This document shows, piece after piece, positions 26,402 to 34,100 of a stretch of DNA of 46,766 nucleotides. The first letter of the stretch is position 1; every line of letters starts with the position of its first letter. The notes under the pieces were generated by a model. The model did not search any database. It saw only the letters and a program-made list of their open reading frames with translations, and was not told where the DNA came from. Made by a program: the position numbers and the translations under genes. Source of the stretch: CAZUVM01 sp964623885 (GTDB taxonomy: Bacteria > Verrucomicrobiota > Verrucomicrobiia > Limisphaerales > UBA8199); assembly GCA_964623885.1 (NCBI GenBank), contig CAZUVM010000114.1:1-46766 (forward strand), given 5' to 3'.

Positions 26402-26848
26402 TTAACTTTGGTTTCTGAGCTTTTCCAGTTCGGCAATAAAATTTGTAGGACTCTCCCCTTCATAGCCCGCTTTCTTTTCGAGTTCTTTGCCGTTGCTCGC
26501 CAACACGATTACGGTGGGAAATCCATCGACGCCATACTTTTCTGCTAAAGCCTGATTGGCTTTTTTGATTTTGGCGGGCTGCGGGGTATTTTCGGGAAAA
26601 TCCACATCGACAAGAACCAGATTGTGCTTCGCGTAGGCTTGGAATTCCGGCGAGGAGAACACTTGCTTTTTCAGGATCTTACAGGCGGGGCACCAGTCGG
26701 ATCCGTTGAAGTCCATCAGCACTAACTTATGCTGCTTTTTCGCTTCCGCCTGGGCCTTGCCCAGATTAGTGAGCCAACGATTCTCTTTCGCTCCCGCCGT
26801 TTGCGCGAGAATGACTGCCGTGATTAAGCAAATTGCCGATTTTCTCAT
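26402..26848 (-). CDS. Exported thioredoxin-like protein
   Basis: A 148-residue protein with a signal peptide (residues 1-20, cleavage near AGA-KE) and one thioredoxin fold. The active site is SDWCPACK (a CPAC redox pair). The cis-proline region is DGFPTVIVL. The fold resembles the DUF899/thioredoxin_7 type found in many verrucomicrobial and planctomycetal proteins. It should work as a disulfide reductase or isomerase in the periplasm. It follows pyrC on the minus strand after 24 bases, so it is probably cotranscribed, although the link to pyrimidine synthesis is not evident. It ends close to gmhA (convergent). Confidence 0.85.
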   Translation of the reverse strand: MRKSAICLITAVILAQTAGAKENRWLTNLGKAQAEAKKQHKLVLMDFNGSDWCPACKILKKQVFSSPEFQAYAKHNLVLVDVDFPENTPQPAKIKKANQALAEKYGVDGFPTVIVLASNGKELEKKAGYEGESPTNFIAELEKLRNQS

Positions 26849-26872
26849 AACCTGCTTTGCGGCGCCACAATT

Positions 26873-28252
26873 TCACGCCGGCGCCTGCTCTATCCACGCC
26901 TTCTTGCCGCCGATGATTGTGGCCACCGGCTTTCCTTTGAGCCGCCACCCATAAAATGGGCTGTTTAAAGACTTGCTTGCGGTTGCGGCTTTGTCAAATC
27001 GCCATTCGCGGTCCGGGTCAAACACAGTGACATCCGCATCCGCCCCAACGCCGAGCGTTCCCTTCGAAAGGCGCAGCAACCTGGCCGGGCCAACCGTATA
27101 CTTGGCCAGTAACTCAGACAGGCTAAGCAGTTTTCGGTGATAAAGCTGCATCAACGCGAGCGCGAATTCCGTTTCCAGCCCGGTGATGCCGAAAGGGGCG
27201 TAATCGAACTCGACCTCCTTTTCGAAATCCGAATGCGGCGCATGATCACTGGCCAGGATTGCAATCGTGCCATCCGCCAGCCCTTCCAGGATCGCCTCAC
27301 GATCCCTGGCGGAGCGCAACGGCGGGTTCATTTTGAAATTCGTGTCGTAGGCGGGCCAACTCGAGCGCTCTTCGGCAGGAGTTCCGTTGGTAAAAACCCC
27401 GGCGCCATCCGTGCTCCAGAATTTTTCACTGCCCGCGATGGCCGCATCCGTGAGGGTGAAATGATGCGGGCAGGCTTCGCCGGAAATGGGAACGCCGCGC
27501 TTTTTTGCTTCGCGGAGGAGTGCGACGCTGCCGGCGGCGCTGAGGTGCTGGCAGTGCACGTGCGTGCCCGTGGCTTCCGCCAGCAGAATATTCCGCGCCA
27601 CGATCATTTCCTCCCCGGCCGAGGGCCAGCCGCGGAGGCCGAGCAGGTTGCTCCAGTAACCCTCGTGCATGACGCCGTCGCTGACGAGGGAATAATCCTG
27701 GCAATGATCCATCACGGGCAAATCAAACATGCGCGCATATTCCAGGGCGCGGCGCATCAGTTCGTTATTCTGAACGCAATGGCCGTCATCAGTAATGGCA
27801 ACGATGCCGGCATTTTTCAATGAACCGATCGGGGCCAATTCTTCGCCGGCCAGGTTTTTTGAAATCGCGCCGGTTACGTACACGTTGACTTTGCCCTGAG
27901 TGGCGGCGACATCGTGAATCAAAGCCACGGTTCCGGCATTGTCGATGACCGGCGCGGTGTTGGGCATGCAAACCACGGAGGTGAATCCGCCACGAGCCGC
28001 GGCAGTGGTGCCAGAAGCGATGTTCTCTTTGGCGGTCTGGCCCGGCTCACGAAGATGGACGTGCAAGTCGACAAGACCCGGGCAAACTACACGGCCGCGG
28101 ACGTCCATCCGCTCGGCGTCACTGGGTGCTTGCGCCCCGGCAGCCTCACCCACAGCAGCGACTTTGCCGTCGCGCAGCAGCAAATCTGCGACAGCATCAA
28201 AGTGATTGGCAGGATCGATGATCCGCCCCCCGGTGAGTAGCAGCGCATTCAT
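26873..28252 (-). CDS. pyrC: Dihydroorotase, class I
   Basis: Dihydroorotase cyclises carbamoyl aspartate to dihydroorotate, the third pyrimidine step. The 459-residue protein has the metal-binding DLHVHLREPG and the substrate loop CMPNTAPVIDN. It also has AITDDGH, VMDHCQD, HVHCQHLSA, CPHHFTLTD and the catalytic ASDHAPH. The TDDGH block and the length point to class I (B. subtilis/Aquifex type) rather than the shorter E. coli class II. The start at 28252 (MNALLLTGGRIIDPAN) was chosen. An upstream in-frame ATG at 28306 adds 18 residues without family similarity. It is not linked to pyrR-pyrB, eight kilobases away on the other strand. The exported thioredoxin gene follows after 24 bases. Confidence 0.93.
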   Translation of the reverse strand: MNALLLTGGRIIDPANHFDAVADLLLRDGKVAAVGEAAGAQAPSDAERMDVRGRVVCPGLVDLHVHLREPGQTAKENIASGTTAAARGGFTSVVCMPNTAPVIDNAGTVALIHDVAATQGKVNVYVTGAISKNLAGEELAPIGSLKNAGIVAITDDGHCVQNNELMRRALEYARMFDLPVMDHCQDYSLVSDGVMHEGYWSNLLGLRGWPSAGEEMIVARNILLAEATGTHVHCQHLSAAGSVALLREAKKRGVPISGEACPHHFTLTDAAIAGSEKFWSTDGAGVFTNGTPAEERSSWPAYDTNFKMNPPLRSARDREAILEGLADGTIAILASDHAPHSDFEKEVEFDYAPFGITGLETEFALALMQLYHRKLLSLSELLAKYTVGPARLLRLSKGTLGVGADADVTVFDPDREWRFDKAATASKSLNSPFYGWRLKGKPVATIIGGKKAWIEQAPA

Positions 28253-28411
28253 CGAGGCGCAGGTTACACGCGAGTCGTTGGCGGACGCAAGCGTGGGCGC
28301 GAGCAAACCCGAGTGTAACTATTTTGGACGGAGCACCGTCTAAAAAAAGACTGTGTCAGGCGGCGGCAGGTGTCGTTTCGCTTTTTGCCGCAGGGTTGGG
28401 CCGCAGTCCAA

Positions 28412-28876
28412 TCAGGGCGTAATCGGTTCGGGCTCGAAATCGTGTTCGGCTTTTAAGCCGCCGGCCTCGATGTACAGGCGGTATTTGGCGCCGGGCTCCA
28501 ATGGCTCGGCATGAGTGTCCTTGAGAGCGGGGCGCATGCCGGGGACCCGCACGCCATAAGTCAGATCTTTTACGGGGACCGAATTGGAGTCGGAGACCAG
28601 ATGCCAGATGGGCTGAGGATACTTGTTGGTTTCAATATCGCTAACCGGGACGACTTTAACGCTCTTGAGGCGAAGCCGGCGATCGAACAGGAACACGATT
28701 GGGTTCACGGTGGAGTCCGCCGAGCGTTTGGCCTGGCGAAACCACGGCCCGCGGGCCGGACGAGATCGGTGGGAAATTTGAATATTATCCTTAGCGAACC
28801 AGTCTTTATTGAGGTAGAGCGACAGGCCGCCCAGCAGGACGGCCAGCGCTGTCAGTCCCCAGATCTTGCGCGTCAT
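28412..28876 (-). CDS. Membrane-anchored protein, unknown
   Basis: A 154-residue protein that I do not recognise. Residues 5-20 (GLTALAVLLGGLSLYL) are a hydrophobic segment that could be a signal anchor. The rest is predicted to be outside the membrane. It includes a strand-rich middle (FLFDRRLRLKSVKVVPVSD) and ends in a proline- and glutamate-rich tail. The ATG at 28876 places the hydrophobic helix at the N-terminus. An upstream ATG at 28927 would add 17 basic residues and is possible. It lies about 160 bases upstream of pyrC on the same strand and is divergent from the pseudopilin-like gene. The 138-base divergent gap contains an A/T-run but no clear promoter. Confidence 0.65.
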   Translation of the reverse strand: MTRKIWGLTALAVLLGGLSLYLNKDWFAKDNIQISHRSRPARGPWFRQAKRSADSTVNPIVFLFDRRLRLKSVKVVPVSDIETNKYPQPIWHLVSDSNSVPVKDLTYGVRVPGMRPALKDTHAEPLEPGAKYRLYIEAGGLKAEHDFEPEPITP

Positions 28877-29014
28877 CACTATAGTCGGTTGACGCTGAAC
28901 GCGGGGAAATATTCGAGTCGATCGCAAAAAAAATCTGACGGCGTCGATTCAAAACAAGCCAAACGCGCGCGGGCGGCGCGATCTGGCACGGGGAATGCAG
29001 AAGATTAGAAGCTT

Positions 29015-29851
29015 ATGATCAAGAACATCTATCGTGCGGCTGCGTCCGGCCAACCTGAAAAGACCGCCCGAGAACCACTGGCGGTCCTATGCTACCGAAA
29101 AGTTCGGGCGTTCACATTGATCGAGTTGCTGGTTGTGATTGCGATCATTGCCATTCTGGCAAGCATGCTTTTGCCCGCGCTGGCTCGAGCAAAGGAATCT
29201 GCCAACCGGATCAAATGCGTGAACAACCTGAAACAAATCCAGTTGGCCTTGAAGACCTACGAAGATGATAACGAAGGTTATTATCCGCCCCGCACCAATG
29301 CCTGGCGATGGCCTACGCTGCTGCAGCCTTATTACAACACAACCAATCTGCTGGTCTGCCCCACCGATTTGCTGCGGGGCACGCCCCAGACGGATACGAG
29401 CTCGCCGACGCTGCCGGATCGCGCGCCGCGCAGCTACTTCATCAATGGTTGGAACGACTTCTTTCTCGATCAACTGAGTTCGGATCTGTTCTGGGGCCAG
29501 TACATGGCCGGCTCCTATCCCAAGGGCATGAAGGAATCATCAGTGGTCCATCCTTCCGATACGGTCATGTTTGGCGAAAAGAAGAATATCGCGCAGGCCA
29601 CGGCGAGCGATCCGCTGGGGGCCATGGATTATTATATGGATATGTTCGAAGGCTCGGGCGGGAACGATGCGGACCGGATCGAGCATGGCTGCCATTCCGT
29701 GTTCCACAAAGGCAACCGCGCGGGTGGCTCGAACTTCGCTTTCATCGATGGCGGTGTCCGCTATAAAAAATACGGGCTGACAACTTCGCCCCTGAATCTG
29801 TGGGCGGTGTCGGACAGCAACCGCGTGAGCTGCGCGTTTGTCGCGCCTTAG
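29015..29851 (+). CDS. Pseudopilin-like protein (prepilin cleavage motif, DUF1559-like)
   Basis: A 278-residue protein of the large family of pseudopilin-like proteins abundant in Verrucomicrobiota and Planctomycetota. The class III signal is clear. A basic region RKVRA is followed by FTLIELLVVIAIIAILASML with Glu at mature position 5, so prepilin peptidase should cut between Ala32 and Phe33. The leader of 32 residues is long for this class. The helix runs on to ARAKESANRIKCVNNLKQIQLAL, and the C-terminal half has HKGNRAGGSNFAFIDGG, the His...DG motif of the family. It probably assembles in or near the envelope; whether it forms a pilus is unknown. No pil or gsp machinery is nearby. Confidence 0.85.
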   Translation: MIKNIYRAAASGQPEKTAREPLAVLCYRKVRAFTLIELLVVIAIIAILASMLLPALARAKESANRIKCVNNLKQIQLALKTYEDDNEGYYPPRTNAWRWPTLLQPYYNTTNLLVCPTDLLRGTPQTDTSSPTLPDRAPRSYFINGWNDFFLDQLSSDLFWGQYMAGSYPKGMKESSVVHPSDTVMFGEKKNIAQATASDPLGAMDYYMDMFEGSGGNDADRIEHGCHSVFHKGNRAGGSNFAFIDGGVRYKKYGLTTSPLNLWAVSDSNRVSCAFVAP

Positions 29852-29870
29852 AGACGCAGCGCCGAAACGT

Positions 29871-30015
29871 GTAGCGCAGGCCTCCGAGCCTGCCCTATCA
29901 GCAGGGTTCACAGTCTGCGATAGAACGGAACCGGGCGTTGTCTCTCGACCGTGGCCGACTCGGAGGTCGTCGACACAGCAGGGTCCTGCCGGACGGGCAT
30001 CCAGGCCTGCGCTAC
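29871..30015. repeat. 145-bp element with 13-bp terminal inverted repeats
   Basis: GTAGCGCAGGCCT (29871-29883) is perfectly inverted as AGGCCTGCGCTAC (30003-30015). The inside holds a 22-base block (29978-29999) identical to 17890-17911, where a diverged half-copy sits upstream of pyrR. There is no open reading frame of note. It has the look of a small non-autonomous mobile element (MITE-like). A transposase to move it is not in the window. Confidence 0.6.
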
Positions 30016-30020
30016 GCTCG

Positions 30021-30055
30021 AAAAAAAACAGAGCGGCTCCGGATCGGAGTCGCTC
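30021..30055 (-). terminator. Strong intrinsic terminator on the minus strand
   Basis: Read on the minus strand, GAGCGACTCCG and CGGAGCCGCTC form an 11-base stem with one mismatch and the loop ATC. The stem is followed by TGTTTTTTTT. This is a textbook intrinsic terminator. The nearest minus-strand genes upstream of it are the 53-residue peptide and the 2174-residue protein. It could end their transcript after passing antisense to the 30288-30752 gene. The adjoining mobile-looking element may have brought it in. Confidence 0.55.
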
Positions 30056-30287
30056 CTGCTTCGTCTCCTCCCACCTATGAAAAGAGGATCGAAGCAGGGT
30101 TACCTTCAGCGAATTGCCTCGTTCGGACAATGGGATATTCACCCCTGGCCAGACACGGTCGTGAGTTGATCTGGAAAACCGGGCCGGTTCAATCAGATCG
30201 GGGCAAGTCGCGGAGTAGCGATAGTTAATAACCTGCGATTGACTGGACGCGCGTTCGAGTTGAAGATTCAGCAAACGCGCGCTACGC
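30056..30287. other. Remainder of gap before the 154-residue protein gene
   Basis: I see no gene, repeat or clear promoter in this part of the 436-base gap. The sequence is of mixed composition. It lies directly after the terminator-like hairpin. Confidence 0.4.
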
Positions 30288-30752
30288 ATGGACACGCTGT
30301 TGATGGCCAAGCTCAGGATTAATGAGAAGGGAGGTCCCGGCAAAGTGGCAGCGGTCGCAGCGTACGAAGATTCCGTCACTGGCGCTCGGGCCGATGATTT
30401 CTGCCAGGGCCTGACGCGACTTCTGGGAGCAGGCTGCGAATTTACAAAGCAAATGTGGCCCCTCAGTGAGCTGCGTCTGCCCCAGCTACGCACCATTGCG
30501 GCGGCGGAGGCCGCTTTTGCCGACCTGGTTATTATCTCGGTCCATCATTCCGAAGCCATGCCCGCTGATTTGACCAGTTGGATGGAGCAATGGAGCCAGC
30601 GCAAAGACAAGCGCGTCAGAGTTTTGCTAGGCCTGTTTGACCCCGTATATCAGGGTGTGTCAGCCTCGATCCGCGCGTATCTAGCCGAAGTGGCCCGCAA
30701 AGGGCACATGGACTTCCTGGCCCAATCGGAGGAAAGCCTGGCGGAACTCTGA
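30288..30752 (+). CDS. Conserved-looking cytosolic protein, unknown
   Basis: A 154-residue soluble protein. It alternates strands and helices: FADLVIISVHHSEAM looks like a central strand with a short loop, and RVRVLLGLFDPV like another. RAYLAEVARKGHMDFLAQ is a C-terminal helix and end. The order is reminiscent of a flavodoxin or receiver-like three-layer sandwich, but no catalytic or phosphorylation motif is evident. I cannot name a family. The ATG at 30288 and another at 30303 are both possible starts. The gene is alone on the plus strand and faces the minus-strand cluster, ending 6 bases before the stop of the 53-residue peptide gene. Confidence 0.65.
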   Translation: MDTLLMAKLRINEKGGPGKVAAVAAYEDSVTGARADDFCQGLTRLLGAGCEFTKQMWPLSELRLPQLRTIAAAEAAFADLVIISVHHSEAMPADLTSWMEQWSQRKDKRVRVLLGLFDPVYQGVSASIRAYLAEVARKGHMDFLAQSEESLAEL

Positions 30753-30758
30753 ATTCTA

Positions 30759-30920
30759 TCAGCGGTGGCGCAATCGGCCCAGCACGGTGCGGGCATAGCA
30801 CAACCACAACAGGCCAAGTACTGCGATTAGGATAATCTGTCCCAGGAGCGGGTAGCTATAAATCAGGAAGCTCGCCCCGCCGCAGACCAGGGTGGCTTTG
30901 AGCAAATCCAGAATGCTCAT
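30759..30920 (-). CDS. 53-residue membrane peptide
   Basis: A short open frame on the minus strand starting at the ATG complement of 30918-30920. The product has one strong hydrophobic helix or hairpin (residues about 8-44, including LLGQIILIAVLGLLWLCYA). It ends in a basic C-terminus (RTVLGRLRHR), which predicts an inner-membrane peptide with the tail in the cytosol. It lies 276 bases downstream of the 2174-residue protein gene in the same orientation. It is separated from that gene by a palindromic element. Coding status is supported by its clean hydrophobic/basic layout, but homologues were not checked. Confidence 0.45.
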   Translation of the reverse strand: MSILDLLKATLVCGGASFLIYSYPLLGQIILIAVLGLLWLCYARTVLGRLRHR

Positions 30921-31058
30921 AGGTGCAGCAACGTTATCTTTTTATAAGTATCCGCCCGCTTGGCCCTGCGCGCCAGTAGCGCGCGGATTGAATTCCAAGC
31001 CCGGCGGATCGCCACTTGTTGCGACAGCAGTTTGTAAGCCAAAGATGCTCCTCTCAAT

Positions 31059-31161
31059 GAAATCTGAAACTCGAAGGCCGAAGCCCGAAAAACAGCTGCT
31101 TCCAACTTGAATTCGGGATTTCGGGCTTCGGCCTTCTCTGGGATTTTGAGCTTCAGATTTC
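31059..31161. repeat. Long imperfect inverted repeat element
   Basis: The left arm contains GAAATCTGAA (31059-31068), then CTC and AAGGCCGAAGCCCGAAA (to 31090). The right arm, read inverted, repeats GAAATCTGAA, CTC and AAGGCCGAAGCCCGAAA (31118-31161), with 12 extra bases inside. The total is about 100 bp, with no coding capacity of its own. It sits in the gap downstream of the 2174-residue protein gene and could form a hairpin in its transcript. A mobile non-autonomous element is the likely origin. Confidence 0.55.
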
Positions 31162-31196
31162 GGACTTGGACAAAAGAAAACCATCAACGACCTGCC

Positions 31197-34100
31197 TCAG
31201 TTTGAGCCGGCTCTGGTTCTGCCCGCCTGCTCAGACGCCCAAGCGAATGTCGCCAGCATTAATAACGTGCCCAGCAAGATTACCAGACGGACCACCCAAG
31301 GGGCAGTGCGAGCAGCTGTGGCCTGAATATCCAGCTTCAGGTCGGCCCATGGATCTACGACGACCGCGCGACGGAAAGTGAGAGAGCGGCCTTGTTCTGG
31401 TATGCTGGCGCGAAGCGCCGCAGGGCTGGCAACCGCCGCATCCTGCTGCTGGATAAGACGCTCGGCCAGTCGCATAAAGGCCGCATTATCGTCCGCGCTG
31501 TTGCGATCGATAATGTCTTTGGCGTCCTGTTGGGTATAGTTCAACTCTTTGCGGTTGCGTAAATCACGCAATTTGCCGGCGAGCGCGCCCGAATCGCCGC
31601 CGGTGGCTGCCTGGCGGACGTTTAAACCGATCAAAGCCTGCTGCAGTTTGATATTATGCAACTGCACGCGGGCGTCTTCATTGAATGCGGCATCGTGGGC
31701 CGACAAACCATAGGCGGCCTGAAAGGCTCGCCGGGCCTGTTGCGGGTCTCCTTTTTCCAGGGCGGAGTTCCCGGCATTTAACAGGTCTTCAGCTTCTTTC
31801 GTGCGCGCGCGTTGGCGGATTTCCTCGGCTTGCAGATACGTTTGCAGATCGGCCGCACTCGAGGGTGAGCCTATCTCGTCCTGCTGCAACTGCATCGAGC
31901 CGGACCATTTTTTGAGCTTCCATTTGTCACCGAGGGACACGCGCCAGGTAAGGTTTTCCAGAGGTAGATCGAACTTAGGCGCCCATAACTCTAGATCCAG
32001 TTCACGCGCTTTTGCTCCATCAATTGCGGCGCTGTAAAACAACTCGAGGCAAATGGGCTTGTCCGCGCGTTCGGTTTGTTCGAGCGGGATCAATATCCGG
32101 TCGTCCTGGCGCCAGGGCCAGACGCCGTTCTGGTCGACGAACGCAAACCAGAAATGCGCATTTTTGGGCAGTGTCAGGTTGAGCAGACGTTTGTCACCCG
32201 GTAACAGCTCCATGCGTGCCTGAGTGAGCATGACACCATCATCCGAGATCACCGAGGTGAAGGTGAGATTGTTGACATGCGCAGCCAGGAGCTTAACGGC
32301 ATCGTGCCGTTCCAATCGCAGCGGCAAATCAAATGCGGGCTCGACGAGGCGGTAAGCGAAATTGGCGGTGCTGGCCGGCAGCCCTTGCTGGAGCGCGCGG
32401 GGAATGCTTTGCCATTCGGCTGGTTGCAAGGCTTCGGGCGCGGCATCGATCCGCACCTGGAGACGGCCGCCGGCGTGAATGGTAACGAAACCTCGTTGCA
32501 GATTTACGTCACCCGCCTCGATGCCGCGCAACGCGATTTGTTCGACGTGCTCGGGCGCCGGCGTTTGGTAGGTGACCTGCAGCAGGTAAGCGCCAATCAC
32601 ACGTCGATGCAATTTGATCTCCCATGCTTGCAACCCATTGGTCGATGCGCCACCCATGGGAAGGAAATCGGCGACCTGTTCACCTTGAAACCGAACGCCT
32701 TCGGCGTTGGTCGGAATGAAGACACGAAGGCTCTTCAGGCCGGTGCTTTCGATTTGATACTGCAAATTGGCAGCGACTTTGATTTGCGCCTCAGTAACGG
32801 TAGCGCGTTGAAGGCTGGTAACCTGGATCCAAGGATCCACTTGCTCGATGTTCAAAGTCAGGCTGCGCGGAGTCTGTAGAACCCGGAAGGCGAGCACGCC
32901 CTTTTGTTTGATGCCGGATTTTTGTGGATCCAATTGGGTCAGCCCATCAGAGCCCGCCACCTGCAGGCGCAAGCCCTGCTCGGGCACCAACAATAGCGTT
33001 CCCCGCTGCTTGCTCGCCTCGCGCAGCGCAATCTGCGGGACGACCCAGGAATTCGTGGCCTTCACACCGGACCCGGCAAGGCTGATTGCGAACTGCTGCT
33101 GACCGAGCGTTTTGCCGCTCAAATGCAACGTAATCACCCGCTCCTCGCCGGACTTCAACTCGGTCCAGTGGCTCAAAGCAGCGCCGCTGATCGATTCAAC
33201 ATCAAATCCGCTGGGCAGCACGAAACTCAATTTGAAAATGCCGGCGCGGGTAATCTCGACCGCAGCGTTAGCCGCGAGCACGGTCCGGTCCTCGCCGAGA
33301 GACACCGTATCCTGGGTTTCAACGCGGACATCCGGTTCAACGGCTGAGGCGTGAATGGCCACCTGTTGCTGGGCAGCGCCGGCGTACCGGAACGCGCGCC
33401 GCAGCGTCAGGTCCGGCACTTGCCCCTGGAGTGCCGATACAGTATCGATCGGAAAGTCCTCGAGGTTGATTGGTGAAAATCCTTCAGCCTTTACCGTGTC
33501 CAGTTGAACCTCGTTTCCGGTGGCGATGCCCAGCAACCCGATTTGCCCTGCGGCACCATCGGCACTGAGCAGGCCAACCGTTTGGTCCAATGGCAACGGT
33601 CCGGTTGCGAGCTGGGATCGCACCAGCAAAACAAAGGGCCGTGACTGGGCCGGATTGAGCGTGACCCGCAGTTTCCGGGCGTCCGGATCGAATCGCCATA
33701 ATGAAACCAACTGGTTCCGCGGTGTCTTGTCCTGAACCGGCAATGCACCGGATTTTCCTGGCTCCAAAACGTCAGTAATAGTCGCGCCCGGCGGCACGGT
33801 AAGGACCAGTTCGTTTAGCTCACCCTGGGCCGGCCGAATTGAAACCAAGTGCGCTCCTTCGAACACACCCGCGGCGGGCACATAGAGTTGCGAAAGTTCC
33901 GCATAGAAAACGGGCTTCTCCTTTTTCAGATCGCGGCGGCGTGGTATCCAGCCAACCCACGAATTTGGGGACGGCGAGAGCACCAGCCTGGCTACGGTGT
34001 TGCTGCCAAACGCGTCATTGTTCACGGTCACGGCTTGAGGTGAGAGCACGTCGACGTCAAGGTTTGCAAGCGTGACAGTCACTTGATTGATGAGACCGTA

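Noticed and set aside
27137..27823. Plus-strand frame opposite pyrC
   Set aside because: pyrC carries all dihydroorotase motifs on the minus strand; the plus-strand product has no recognisable pattern.
8996..28340. Shared GAGCACCGTCT string near 9007 and near 28330 as another repeat family
   Set aside because: Only about 11 bases are shared and the flanks differ, so chance cannot be excluded from two copies.
29540..30496. Minus-strand frame across the pseudopilin end, the 145-bp element and the next gene
   Set aside because: It runs through a repeat and a terminator-like hairpin, and is antisense to two better-supported genes.
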